Assembly (NCBI GenBank): GCA_011959105.1
Contig: BLLU01000007.1
Location: forward strand, 1 to 37,598
Direction: 5' to 3'
Length of the DNA: 37,598 nucleotides
DNA from: Lachnospiraceae bacterium
GTDB lineage: Bacteria > Bacillota > Clostridia > Lachnospirales > Lachnospiraceae
The notes below the pieces were generated by a model that worked only from the letters and a program-made list of their open reading frames with translations, ran no database searches and was not told where the DNA came from. The translations under genes and the position numbers were made by a program. Below, piece after piece: positions 15,665 through 23,194 of this stretch (positions within the stretch are counted from its first letter, which is position 1; each line of letters opens with the position of its first letter).

Positions 15665-16819
15665 TTAAAGCCGCCGAAGTCCCTTTTCCAGCAGACGTTC
15701 CACCGAATTTTTATAGCCCCAGGCCGCCGGCAGCAGCACCGCCAGCAGGGCCAGGAAGACAAGAAGTACGGTCAGAGGATAGCTGAGTCCCATCCCCAGA
15801 AGCCAGTCCCGCAGCGGCCGTCCCGCAAACTGCATTACGGTGACATGCAGGACAAAGACCCCCATGGATACAGAGCCCAGCCACCGCAGGGGTCTCGCTG
15901 AAAGCCCCCTCTGGACAGGGACGCTCATAAGGATTCCCAGAATCAGCAGTCCCGCCCCCAGGATATGATAGGTGGCAATGCCCTTCCCCCCGTAAATATA
16001 AGGACATAATTTCCCCAGATATCGGTAAAAAAACACCGGTGTGGCGTAGCTGGGATACCCGCCCAGGTAAAGCCCTCCCACCAGAGGAAGCAGCGCCAGC
16101 CACCTGTTGCGCCTGTTGTCCGCCAGAACCCCGCTGTTCATAAGCCATGCCAGAAGCACGCCCACCACCACGCAGAGATAATACTCATCCCTGGCCCACA
16201 GAAGCAAGGATGCGATTGCGAAGAAAAAAGGCAGCGTCCATTTTTTGGTGTATCTGGTGGCCAGGGAAAGAATAATGGCCATGAAGGTTCCCCAGAAAAT
16301 AATATACAGCATCCAGTAGGGCCCCAGCGCCTCCTGATCCGGCACAATCCACATTTTTACAAAGGTGTGCCAGAGCATTTTCTCAAAGGACAGTATGTTT
16401 TCCAGGCCGCGGTAACAGGCGAACCGGGGGACAAGAAATTGTCGGAGCAGCCAGTACAGAATCCCCGCCGCGCCGCAGGGAACGGCCAGTCTCACATAGC
16501 GTTTGATGATCATGCCGGAAAGTTTCTCCTGCCAGTCCCCCCGCTGGGACGCGGCGCATTGGCGCAGTACCCCGGCCGCAGTCAGAAACGCCGCCAGGGT
16601 CACAAAAACACATACCCAGAAATTCCCGTTGGTAAGAATCCCATAGGGCTCATAAGACAGCCGGATATCCAACCGAAAGGGAAGTCTGGACTCCATTGCC
16701 TCTCCGAAGTATGCCCCGTTGAAGTATTCCAGGGAAAAATGATGGGTAAAAATCAACAGGCAGGCTATCCCCTTGAGCCCGTCTATCCATGTAATCCTTC
16801 TGCTGTTCTGCTCTGCCAT
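15665..16819 (-). CDS. Membrane acyltransferase, acyltransferase 3 family (OafA-like)
   Basis: The 384-residue protein has about ten membrane helices and the acyltransferase 3 hallmark near its N-terminus. The hallmark is a DGLKGIACLLIFTHHFSLEY-type segment in which the histidine pair is the presumed catalytic element. Such enzymes O-acylate cell-surface polysaccharides or other exported glycans. The longer frame begins at 16849, inside the U-tail of the upstream terminator. The ATG at 16819 has AGGGGGA 6-7 nt upstream and was chosen. It sits between two rubrerythrin genes, with a terminator separating it from the upstream one. The acceptor glycan is unknown. Confidence 0.88.
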   Translation of the reverse strand: MAEQNSRRITWIDGLKGIACLLIFTHHFSLEYFNGAYFGEAMESRLPFRLDIRLSYEPYGILTNGNFWVCVFVTLAAFLTAAGVLRQCAASQRGDWQEKLSGMIIKRYVRLAVPCGAAGILYWLLRQFLVPRFACYRGLENILSFEKMLWHTFVKMWIVPDQEALGPYWMLYIIFWGTFMAIILSLATRYTKKWTLPFFFAIASLLLWARDEYYLCVVVGVLLAWLMNSGVLADNRRNRWLALLPLVGGLYLGGYPSYATPVFFYRYLGKLCPYIYGGKGIATYHILGAGLLILGILMSVPVQRGLSARPLRWLGSVSMGVFVLHVTVMQFAGRPLRDWLLGMGLSYPLTVLLVFLALLAVLLPAAWGYKNSVERLLEKGLRRL

Positions 16820-16849
16820 AGCTATCCCCCTGCCCTGCTTTTCTTCCAT

Positions 16850-16887
16850 GAAAACAAGCAGCCCGCCGGTGATTAACCGAGGGCTGC
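16850..16887 (-). terminator. Rho-independent terminator after rubrerythrin 2
   Basis: On the minus strand GCAGCCC (16887-16881) pairs with GGGCTGC (16864-16858), with an inner CGGT/ACCG pairing, followed by TTGTTTTC. It isolates the second rubrerythrin gene from the acyltransferase gene. Confidence 0.8.
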
Positions 16888-16896
16888 CCCTGTCCT

Positions 16897-17436
16897 TTAG
16901 TAATTTTCCGCATGTACCTCAAAATAACTCTGAGGATGGTTGCATACCGGGCAAACTTCGGGCGCATTTGTACCCACCACAATATGTCCGCAATTACGGC
17001 ACTCCCATACCTTTACTTCACTCTTGGCAAATACCGCCGCCGTCTCCACATTTTTCAGCAGGGCCCGGTACCGCTCCTCATGGTGCTTCTCAATCTCGCC
17101 TACCATGCGGAACTTGGCTGCCAATTCAGGGAATCCTTCTTTCTCCGCCGTCTGCGCAAATTCCTCATACATGTCCGTCCACTCGTAGTTCTCGCCGCCC
17201 GCGGCTGCCGCCAGATTGTCCGCCGTGCTGCCAATGCCCTGCAGCTCCTTGAACCACATCTTTGCATGTTCCTTCTCGTTGTCGGCGGTTTTCAGAAACA
17301 GGGATGAGATCTGCTCATACCCTTCCTTCTTTGCCACGGAAGCAAAATATGTGTATTTGTTACGCGCCTGAGATTCTCCGGCAAATGCCGCCTCCAGGTT
17401 CTTCTCTGTCTGTGTGCCTGCATACTTGTTGCCCAT
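16897..17436 (-). CDS. rbr: Rubrerythrin (paralogue 2)
   Basis: This 179-residue rubrerythrin aligns without gaps to the one at 15035-15574 and keeps all the same ligand positions. These are Glu21, E54-x-x-H57, the E-K-H-H-E-E motif near 116-121, and the rubredoxin cysteines at 146, 149, 162 and 165. AGGAGG lies 8 nt before the ATG. It has its own promoter (17491-17519) and terminator (16850-16887), so it is probably a single-gene unit, unlike paralogue 1. The pair is best explained by local duplication. A peroxidase role in oxidative-stress defence follows from the family. Confidence 0.97.
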   Translation of the reverse strand: MGNKYAGTQTEKNLEAAFAGESQARNKYTYFASVAKKEGYEQISSLFLKTADNEKEHAKMWFKELQGIGSTADNLAAAAGGENYEWTDMYEEFAQTAEKEGFPELAAKFRMVGEIEKHHEERYRALLKNVETAAVFAKSEVKVWECRNCGHIVVGTNAPEVCPVCNHPQSYFEVHAENY

Positions 17437-17490
17437 CCGTCTGTCCTCCTGTTTTGGGTGTTAATTCCGGCCTGTAATGGCTTGTCCAAA

Positions 17491-17519
17491 AGTATAACAC
17501 ATTTGGGATGGGTTGAAAA
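17491..17519 (-). promoter_or_regulatory. Promoter of rubrerythrin 2
   Basis: On the minus strand TTTTCA (17519-17514) and TATACT (17496-17491) are 17 nt apart, about 50 nt upstream of the start codon. The -35 is imperfect. No clear PerR-type palindrome is seen next to it. Confidence 0.55.
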
Positions 17520-17554
17520 TAGGAGAGGAGAATATTTAATGATCCTTTTCTATT

Positions 17555-18250
17555 TCATAGAAATCCAGGTTCCTCAAATGTCAAACCTTTTTCCAATAGA
17601 TGCTCAATAAACACTTTATAATATTCCGGCAGCATTTCCTCCGTCTCATCATGCGCATGCAATAGAAGGATATGTCTGTTATTCTCACCAAATAAAGCCG
17701 CTCCGACTTTGGGATCTGCGTCATGCATCTTTTCCCATACGGATTCCCTGGTAAAGTCAGAATCCGGACGTATTTTATACTCCTCGAAATCAAATGTCCA
17801 GAATGTATCTATATCCGTATCCAAATTGTTTTCTTTCCACCATGGATATGCAATCTGCGTATCATCCACTTTGTGAAACCCGCTTTCCCTGAGATACTTC
17901 TGCAGAGCCTGCCTGTTACCGCCGCCTTTATCTCCATAGGGAAACCGAAACGGCTTAACCGTCCGTTCCATGCCGGCGTCCTGATATAATTGAGCAAGGA
18001 TATTCTCACATTTTTCCATTTCTCTGATACACTCTTCCACAGACAGAGTGGAAAACGCAGGGTGAGAATAACTGTGATTGCCCACAACCATTCCATTTTT
18101 CACAGCGTAAAGCGCTTCCTCATAATATTGTTCCACATTTTGCCCGGTTGCGAAGAATATGGCTTTTATTCCTTTTTCGTTTAGATAATCTACTATCTCG
18201 GGAGTATTTTTAGATGAAAAATCATCTATCGTTAATAGTGCGCTGTTCAT
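17555..18250 (-). CDS. Polysaccharide deacetylase family protein (NodB-like)
   Basis: The 231-residue protein has NodB-domain motifs. Motif 1 is TIDD (7-10), with the catalytic and metal aspartates. Motif 2 is NHSYSH (58-63), with two metal-binding histidines. Motif 3 is RFPYG (102-106). A late LLLHAHD segment may supply the motif 5 histidine. It has no signal peptide, so unlike peptidoglycan deacetylases it is probably cytosolic or poorly exported. The domain is compact and fills the protein. AAAGGA precedes the ATG by about 8 nt. It stands at the left edge of the AT-rich island and is itself less GC-rich than the genes before it. The substrate is unknown. Confidence 0.88.
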   Translation of the reverse strand: MNSALLTIDDFSSKNTPEIVDYLNEKGIKAIFFATGQNVEQYYEEALYAVKNGMVVGNHSYSHPAFSTLSVEECIREMEKCENILAQLYQDAGMERTVKPFRFPYGDKGGGNRQALQKYLRESGFHKVDDTQIAYPWWKENNLDTDIDTFWTFDFEEYKIRPDSDFTRESVWEKMHDADPKVGAALFGENNRHILLLHAHDETEEMLPEYYKVFIEHLLEKGLTFEEPGFL

Positions 18251-18559
18251 GCGTTTTTCCTTTCTATCGGCCTATATAACTTTGTTATATGCCAAACAAC
18301 TTGATCCAAAATAAAAAGTCGTTTATAAAACGGGAATGTCTGCTATGTTTTTACAGTCATTTTCTGAAATATCAGGGTATTTTCTGCTAAAGATATTGAA
18401 AATTATTTTTAATATAAGTATTATTATATCACTTAAATTGAAATATACAAATTATATTACTGTATATAGAATTTATCTACTGTTTAGAGTAAGGGTATTT
18501 AAATAGAACTGTTTATGCTGAAATGTATTATCGTCTAATATGAGCAGGAGGAATGAGTT
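18251..18559. other. AT-rich upstream region of the accessory island with promoter-like elements
   Basis: No gene is supported in these bases. On the plus strand a TTGAAA-17-TATTAT promoter match lies at 18396-18424. A second possible -10, TATTAT at 18526-18531, lies just before the peptide gene. Three copies of the octamer ACTGTWTA start at 18459, 18479 and 18508, and a fourth occurs at 18577 inside the peptide gene. The first two are 20 bp apart, like direct-repeat sites of LytTR regulators. This octamer was not noticed in the other gaps of the island. Confidence 0.5.
18396..18424 (+). promoter_or_regulatory. Candidate promoter upstream of the peptide/protease genes
   Basis: TTGAAA (18396-18401) and TATTAT (18419-18424) are separated by 17 nt. 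Each hexamer is one base from consensus. In sequence this AT-rich, chance matches occur, so the call is moderate. Confidence 0.5.
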
Positions 18560-18652
18560 ATGATAAGATGTACTATACTGTATAAATCCGTATATCGAAG
18601 AATTTATTTTCCTATTCATTTTGGGAGGTTGCGGCTTAAAATCTCCTGTTAA
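18560..18652 (+). CDS. Small basic peptide, 30 residues, unknown function
   Basis: An ATG at 18560 is preceded by a perfect AGGAGG at 18546-18551 with 8-nt spacing. The frame runs 30 codons to TAA at 18650-18652. The peptide is strongly basic (six Arg, two Lys, no acidic residue), has aromatic residues in the middle (YRRIYFP) and cysteines at positions 4 and 30, the latter being the C-terminal residue. It has no typical signal peptide. It lies 80 nt upstream of the exported C39-like protein, with a hairpin between them. It could be a signalling or antimicrobial peptide precursor, a leader peptide for attenuation, or a chance ORF. The strong ribosome binding site is the main support. Confidence 0.5.
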   Translation: MIRCTILYKSVYRRIYFPIHFGRLRLKISC

Positions 18653-18696
18653 GCGCATGGTTCATATGATATTTGCCCATGGACTATGCGCGTTAG
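18648..18696 (+). repeat. Imperfect 18-bp inverted repeat between peptide and protease genes
   Basis: Positions 18648-18665 and 18679-18696 are complementary at 14 of 18 positions around a 13-nt loop. The core GCGCAT/ATGCGC pairing is intact. It begins at the end of the small peptide frame and ends about 36 nt before the C39-like start. No U-run follows on the plus strand, so it may be an attenuator, an RNA-stability element or a remnant of a mobile-element end. Confidence 0.5.
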
Positions 18697-18732
18697 GGGC
18701 AACAAAAAATAAAACATGAAAGGATACATTAT

Positions 18733-19473
18733 ATGAAAAAGATAATTTGTATGATATTAACTATCACAATGCTGCTCGCTTTAAGCATAACAGCTTTTGC
18801 TGCGGAAAATCACATCGGTGTAAAAGTACAGGCAAATTCCGAAAACAATATCAGCGGTGAAATTGTCTTGACCGAGCAGCAGTATGTTGAATACTTGGCA
18901 AGCCTTTCAGAAGACGATTTGCAAAAAATCGCCGCGAAAGAGTCTACCTCTGCTCAATATGCTGGGAACGCGGCAACGCGGGCTACCGGAACTTTAATAC
19001 AGGTTCCCGGTACATTTACAATGTATCAGCAGGAAACTGATAACTATTGCATTCCCGCAACAGTCAAAAGTATTTTGACGTATATTACTGGCAGTTCGCC
19101 GACCCAGTCAGAAATTGCAGGTACAACAGGGACTGATCCTTCTAAAATACCGGCCTACCTAAATGACCGTCAAGATGAGATTTACTATGTATATGTAAAA
19201 AAGAGTGATTTTACTCAAAACGGAATGTGCTCCAAATTGTATTCCACCATTGTAACTAACAAAATGCCTGCATCCATGGGGATTTCGGGTACGAAAACTA
19301 CAAATTGGTATTATCCCACTAGCGGACACAGCTTGGTTGTGCATGGAATATATGATGACTATTCCTATATTCGGATTGCTGATCCTTTGGGGGACAGGGT
19401 TGCCGGCTGTCCGTATTTTTACAACAAAAGCGCAAGTGAGTGTTACAATGTATGCACGCGACTTGTATGGTAA
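18733..19473 (+). CDS. Exported C39-like cysteine peptidase-fold protein
   Basis: The 246-residue protein starts with a Sec signal peptide, cleaved probably after AFA near residue 23. A propeptide-like region to about residue 85 contains LTEQQYVEYLASLSEDDLQK. The C-terminal domain has the papain-like C39 arrangement: Gln100 (oxyanion), Cys106 in DNYCIPAT, His199 in SGHSLVVHG and Asp217 in IADPLGD. Since all the catalytic positions are present, it may be active on an extracellular peptide or protein. AAAGGA lies 8 nt before the ATG. It is followed by a strong terminator. It has no transporter domains, so it is not a C39 bacteriocin exporter. Substrate unknown. Confidence 0.82.
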   Translation: MKKIICMILTITMLLALSITAFAAENHIGVKVQANSENNISGEIVLTEQQYVEYLASLSEDDLQKIAAKESTSAQYAGNAATRATGTLIQVPGTFTMYQQETDNYCIPATVKSILTYITGSSPTQSEIAGTTGTDPSKIPAYLNDRQDEIYYVYVKKSDFTQNGMCSKLYSTIVTNKMPASMGISGTKTTNWYYPTSGHSLVVHGIYDDYSYIRIADPLGDRVAGCPYFYNKSASECYNVCTRLVW

Positions 19474-19485
19474 TCTTTTCCGTAC

Positions 19486-19514
19486 GGCTGAGCAGGTATT
19501 CTGCTCAGCCTTTT
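19486..19514 (+). terminator. Rho-independent terminator after the C39-like gene
   Basis: GGCTGAGCAG (19486-19495) and CTGCTCAGCC (19501-19510) form a perfect 10-bp stem with a 5-nt loop, followed by TTTT. Confidence 0.9.
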
Positions 19515-19541
19515 ACAGTGTAACCGAGGGAAGGGAAAAAC

Positions 19542-20792
19542 ATGAAAATACGATTCAGAATACTAACATTAGTCTGTGTACTAATATTTTCGTTATCCGG
19601 CTGTGCAGTTATATCATCCAGCAACAATCGTTCACCTGAGCAAGAAAAAAATTTAAATGAGACAATTTCAATTTATGACAAAGATGAGAATTTAATTACC
19701 GATATAGAACATTTTGGCTCCATCACTCAAACAGATGATGGCTTTATCTATTCTAAATTGTCTTCAAATTCTACTAATCAATTTTATGTGATGGAATATT
19801 TTCACTATATTTTTTCCACAGATGAACATAAAAGATTGGGTACTATTGAAAATTGGGTGTATGAAGCCACTTATGATTCGTTTTGTAAGAACAACCATAC
19901 ATATATGCTCATTACTACAGGCAATGCATATAATTTTGATGAGACAGAAAATTATCTTTATGACATCGATTTATTGAACAACACTATGACCGGGGTTATG
20001 CTGGAAAATGCAACTTCTCCATATAATTCAATGACATTTTTTAATGATAGAGTATTTATTGTCACACCGGGGCGGGAAATGTGTTTTGTTAGCAGTTATG
20101 ATATTGGAGATAAATCTGTATCCGAATTGCGGGAATACTATTTTGATCCAGATACCAATTCCGGCGAGACCATAAGGCATATATCATCCGATGATCAGTG
20201 CCTTTATTTGTTGCGTTTATATATGGAGGGAGAAAATCAGGCTAAAATGTATATCGATGTATTCGACTTGAATTTGGCGCATATATCCTCCCTTGATGTT
20301 ACGACCGAAATCACGGCTAATACCTTAGAATCTGAAGATAAAAATAATGAATTACGGCAACTTGTTTCACACTTTGACGTGAATAACAATTTTATTTATT
20401 ATGAAAATTTCAGTATAACCAGGGCTCTGTTTGAAATACAAAATATAAATCTAACAGATACAGAACAAGTACAATCAAAACAAGTATTTGAGGCCTCTCC
20501 TGCTTTATATAAGGCATTGAGTACTTCTGCAAATAATGAATTAAGTATTTTCTATGAGGCTTATCAAAATAAGATTTTTGTTATGGATTCAGTTACCAGA
20601 CAAATAAATGAAAATAGCTTCTATGTTAAAGGCTTAAATTACCGTATCACATATATGACATATGATTCGCAGGGAAATGCATTGCTTTTTTTGGATTATA
20701 TCGACCCTGATAGTTTTGAAACGATGCCTTCCAAAATCTACTTTGTCAACATATCTGAGATTAAGAATTCCATTGTAGATTCTTCTGAATGA
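19542..20792 (+). CDS. Lipoprotein of unknown function
   Basis: The 416-residue protein has a lipoprotein signal with lipobox LSGC (Cys21). The remainder has no domain I recognise. It is rich in Asp, Asn, Tyr and Ser. It contains repeated short beta-rich segments, for example around 60-110, 170-200 and 370-400, which would fit a beta-propeller-like fold; this is a guess from pattern. It should sit on the outer membrane face. AGGGAAGGG lies about 6 nt before the ATG. The gene lies between two terminators, so it needs its own promoter or read-through. Base composition is AT-rich like the rest of the island. Confidence 0.8.
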   Translation: MKIRFRILTLVCVLIFSLSGCAVISSSNNRSPEQEKNLNETISIYDKDENLITDIEHFGSITQTDDGFIYSKLSSNSTNQFYVMEYFHYIFSTDEHKRLGTIENWVYEATYDSFCKNNHTYMLITTGNAYNFDETENYLYDIDLLNNTMTGVMLENATSPYNSMTFFNDRVFIVTPGREMCFVSSYDIGDKSVSELREYYFDPDTNSGETIRHISSDDQCLYLLRLYMEGENQAKMYIDVFDLNLAHISSLDVTTEITANTLESEDKNNELRQLVSHFDVNNNFIYYENFSITRALFEIQNINLTDTEQVQSKQVFEASPALYKALSTSANNELSIFYEAYQNKIFVMDSVTRQINENSFYVKGLNYRITYMTYDSQGNALLFLDYIDPDSFETMPSKIYFVNISEIKNSIVDSSE

Positions 20793-20845
20793 CAATAAGA
20801 CTATTGAACGCTGAAAGCCTACATCATGCCCTCGTTGCTTTGACA

Positions 20846-20880
20846 CCGCACCAACCGTTACGTTGGTGCGGGTTCTTTTT
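20846..20880 (+). terminator. Rho-independent terminator after the lipoprotein gene
   Basis: CCGCACCAAC (20846-20855) and GTTGGTGCGG (20862-20871) form a perfect 10-bp stem with a 6-nt loop, followed by GTTCTTTTT. Confidence 0.93.
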
Positions 20881-21067
20881 ATATTACAGAAAGATTTGCA
20901 AAGAGGCATTAATCTTCTTTGTGGGTCATTTAATTATCGCTTTTTACCATGAAAGCAGGAAAAAAATAAAGATATTAGAAAGACATGCCGATATATAAGT
21001 TTGTAGTATATAGAATAATAGGAATTGGTTGCTATTAAGTTAAATAGGTAAGAAGGGGGCAAAATAA

Positions 21068-21793
21068 ATGTTCAGGATTGCTATATGTGATGATGAAGTT
21101 CTTTTTACAGAAGAACTGAAAGAGCTGCTCTCTGGTTATATGACGGAAAAAGGCTTTGTTTTTGAAATAGATACATATAGCTCCGGTGAAGCATTGATAA
21201 AGCTGGGGATCGAGATCGTGCAGTATAAAGTTCTGTTTTTGGATATTAACATGACAAAGATTAATGGTATCATGACAGCTGAGAAGATTAGAAAAATTAG
21301 CCGGGAAATAATTATAGTATTTGTTACTGCATATGTGGATTATTCGCTGGAAGGATACCGATTAGATGTTGTTAGGTATTTGTTAAAGGGTAATGCCAAC
21401 TTTCAGAATAAAGTTAATGAATGTATGGATGCCATAATGGATAGAATGAATTATTCCGTGATAAAAAGAAAATTTGACTTTAAAGAGGGCAAAAAAGAAT
21501 TGTCACTGGAAAGATTATTGTATATCGAGAGCAATCTGCATAAGCTTGAATTTCATGTTATGGAAGATACCATGAAAATTTATACTATGTATGATACATT
21601 AAATATGCTTGAAAAAAAACTTTCAGAACACAATTTTATAAGGATACACCAAAGTTATCTTGTGAATATAAAACATATAAAAAATGTTGTTTGCTATAAA
21701 GTGATATTGACAAACGGGCTTGAGTTATCTATTCCAAAAGTAAGATATACAGAAGTCAGAAAGAAGTTTATAGCGTGTCAGGGAGAAGTGTAG
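21068..21793 (+). CDS. LytTR-family response regulator (AgrA-like) of the island
   Basis: The 241-residue protein has a receiver domain with Asp8-Asp9, phosphoacceptor Asp59 in FLDINM, Thr87 and Lys107. The proline that normally follows the lysine is Gly108. A LytTR DNA-binding domain spans about 140-238 and includes FIRIHQSYLVNIKHI. It should be phosphorylated by the kinase encoded directly after it. AAGGGGG lies 8 nt before the ATG. Its stop codon is immediately followed by the kinase ATG, indicating translational coupling. The ACTGTWTA boxes upstream of the peptide gene are candidate targets. It differs in codon and base use from the AgrA-like regulator at 11184-11894. Confidence 0.93.
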   Translation: MFRIAICDDEVLFTEELKELLSGYMTEKGFVFEIDTYSSGEALIKLGIEIVQYKVLFLDINMTKINGIMTAEKIRKISREIIIVFVTAYVDYSLEGYRLDVVRYLLKGNANFQNKVNECMDAIMDRMNYSVIKRKFDFKEGKKELSLERLLYIESNLHKLEFHVMEDTMKIYTMYDTLNMLEKKLSEHNFIRIHQSYLVNIKHIKNVVCYKVILTNGLELSIPKVRYTEVRKKFIACQGEV

Positions 21794-23113
21794 ATGTTTG
21801 ATTTAATGCAGAGTACTCTGTTGATATTTATTGAAATAATATGCTGCAGGATTTTTTATGAATCATTTGGAGAGATACAATATAAAGGATGGATTAATAT
21901 ATTACAATTTGGATTGTTGTTTGGCAGCATGTGTTTTCCTGCCTATGGCCTTTCAAAACATTTTACAATAAGACAGATTGCCAATATTTTATTATTTTCA
22001 ATATTTATGCTTTGGCATGTAAAACTTAGTTTAAAAAAATCAGTCGTATTGGCTATATTATTTGATGCATTGTTACTGGCAATAGATTTTCTGATTTTTT
22101 TGATAACCAGATGGATACCTCTGGATATTGAATTTCTGGGGCAGCGGTATGAAATTGGACGTATTTTGATATATCTACCGGGGAAACTCATATTGTTTGT
22201 TCTAATTGTTTTTATTAGAAAACGATTCAAAAAAGAGTCGCTGAAAAGGATGTTGGATACAGAATGGTTAAAGTTTCTGTTTTTTCCTGTATTTACCCTG
22301 GTATCAATCTCAGCATTGCTGTCTGTTTTTGAATATGTGCAGACAATAAAACAGGCGAACTTTCTGGCAGTTATTGCATTTGGGATGTTGGGAATGAACA
22401 TCGTAGTGTTCTATTTAATTAACGATATTGTTGAAGAGGAAATAAAAATTCATGAAAACATGGCATTTCATATTCAAGTGGAAAATCAATTGGAAATGTA
22501 CAGGTCTATCTCTGAAAACTTTGATCACCAAAAAAGAAAAACACATGAATATAAAAATCAGATTGCATGTATAGAATCCTTGCTAAGTAAAAAGCAATAT
22601 TCCAAACTGGAGGAATATGTAAAAAATCTTTATGGTTCTTTGAATAACGAACCGGATGCCATTAACACAAATAATATTATAGTAAATGCAATACTAAATG
22701 CAAAGTACCGGGAGGCAGATGCAAAGGGAATTGTTTTTGTATTCAAAGTAAATGACCTTTCCGCATTAAGGTTAAGCGATGAAGATTTAGTTACTATTCT
22801 CTCTAATCTTCTGAACAATGCGATTGAAGCATGTGAGGCATGTGAGGATAAGAAAGTAATTAAGTTTAAGTTTGTTAAAGATGAATCTTTGATAATTATT
22901 GGGGTTAAAAATACATCTAATTATGATATTATATATGAGGACGGAAAAATAAAATCTACTAAAACATCCGACACAGATGAACATGGTGTAGGAATCAAAA
23001 ATATAGTAAATATCATTGAGAAATATGGTGGCTCATATATTATCGAAAATAAAAATAAAGAATTTTATTTTTCTATTGTGATTCCTGGTCAAAGCACCAC
23101 CACAGAGATATGA
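21794..23113 (+). CDS. AgrC-like sensor histidine kinase of the island
   Basis: The 439-residue protein has about six membrane helices (residues 5-212), a short linker, and a GHKL kinase module. The phosphoacceptor box is THEYKNQI with His251. The N-box is ILSNLLNNAIEACEAC (335-350) and the G-box is HGVGIKNIVNIIEKYGG near 397-413. The H-box form and topology match AgrC-type receptors for extracellular peptides. AGGGAGA lies 7 nt before the ATG, inside the end of the regulator gene. Neither agrB nor a canonical agrD is adjacent, so the ligand source, if a peptide, is unassigned. Confidence 0.93.
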   Translation: MFDLMQSTLLIFIEIICCRIFYESFGEIQYKGWINILQFGLLFGSMCFPAYGLSKHFTIRQIANILLFSIFMLWHVKLSLKKSVVLAILFDALLLAIDFLIFLITRWIPLDIEFLGQRYEIGRILIYLPGKLILFVLIVFIRKRFKKESLKRMLDTEWLKFLFFPVFTLVSISALLSVFEYVQTIKQANFLAVIAFGMLGMNIVVFYLINDIVEEEIKIHENMAFHIQVENQLEMYRSISENFDHQKRKTHEYKNQIACIESLLSKKQYSKLEEYVKNLYGSLNNEPDAINTNNIIVNAILNAKYREADAKGIVFVFKVNDLSALRLSDEDLVTILSNLLNNAIEACEACEDKKVIKFKFVKDESLIIIGVKNTSNYDIIYEDGKIKSTKTSDTDEHGVGIKNIVNIIEKYGGSYIIENKNKEFYFSIVIPGQSTTTEI

Positions 23114-23194
23114 CCACCAACCAATGTATTAATGATATTAGAGCAACTTGAAATCCTCCTATTTGTTTGGGAATCACACGTTCTGGGGCCCTGC

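Noticed and set aside
18473..18658. 61-codon minus-strand frame in the island's upstream region
   Set aside because: It has no ribosome binding site, lies antisense to the small peptide gene, and shows no domain or signal sequence.
20789..20998. 69-codon plus-strand frame between the lipoprotein and regulator genes
   Set aside because: It runs through a strong terminator stem and U-run, has no ribosome binding site, and overlaps the lipoprotein stop.
18251..23194. agrB or canonical agrD in the island
   Set aside because: No membrane endopeptidase of AgrB type and no peptide with the AgrD pattern (amphipathic leader, cysteine-containing core, acidic tail) is visible in any gap. The two small frames reported do not fit AgrD.
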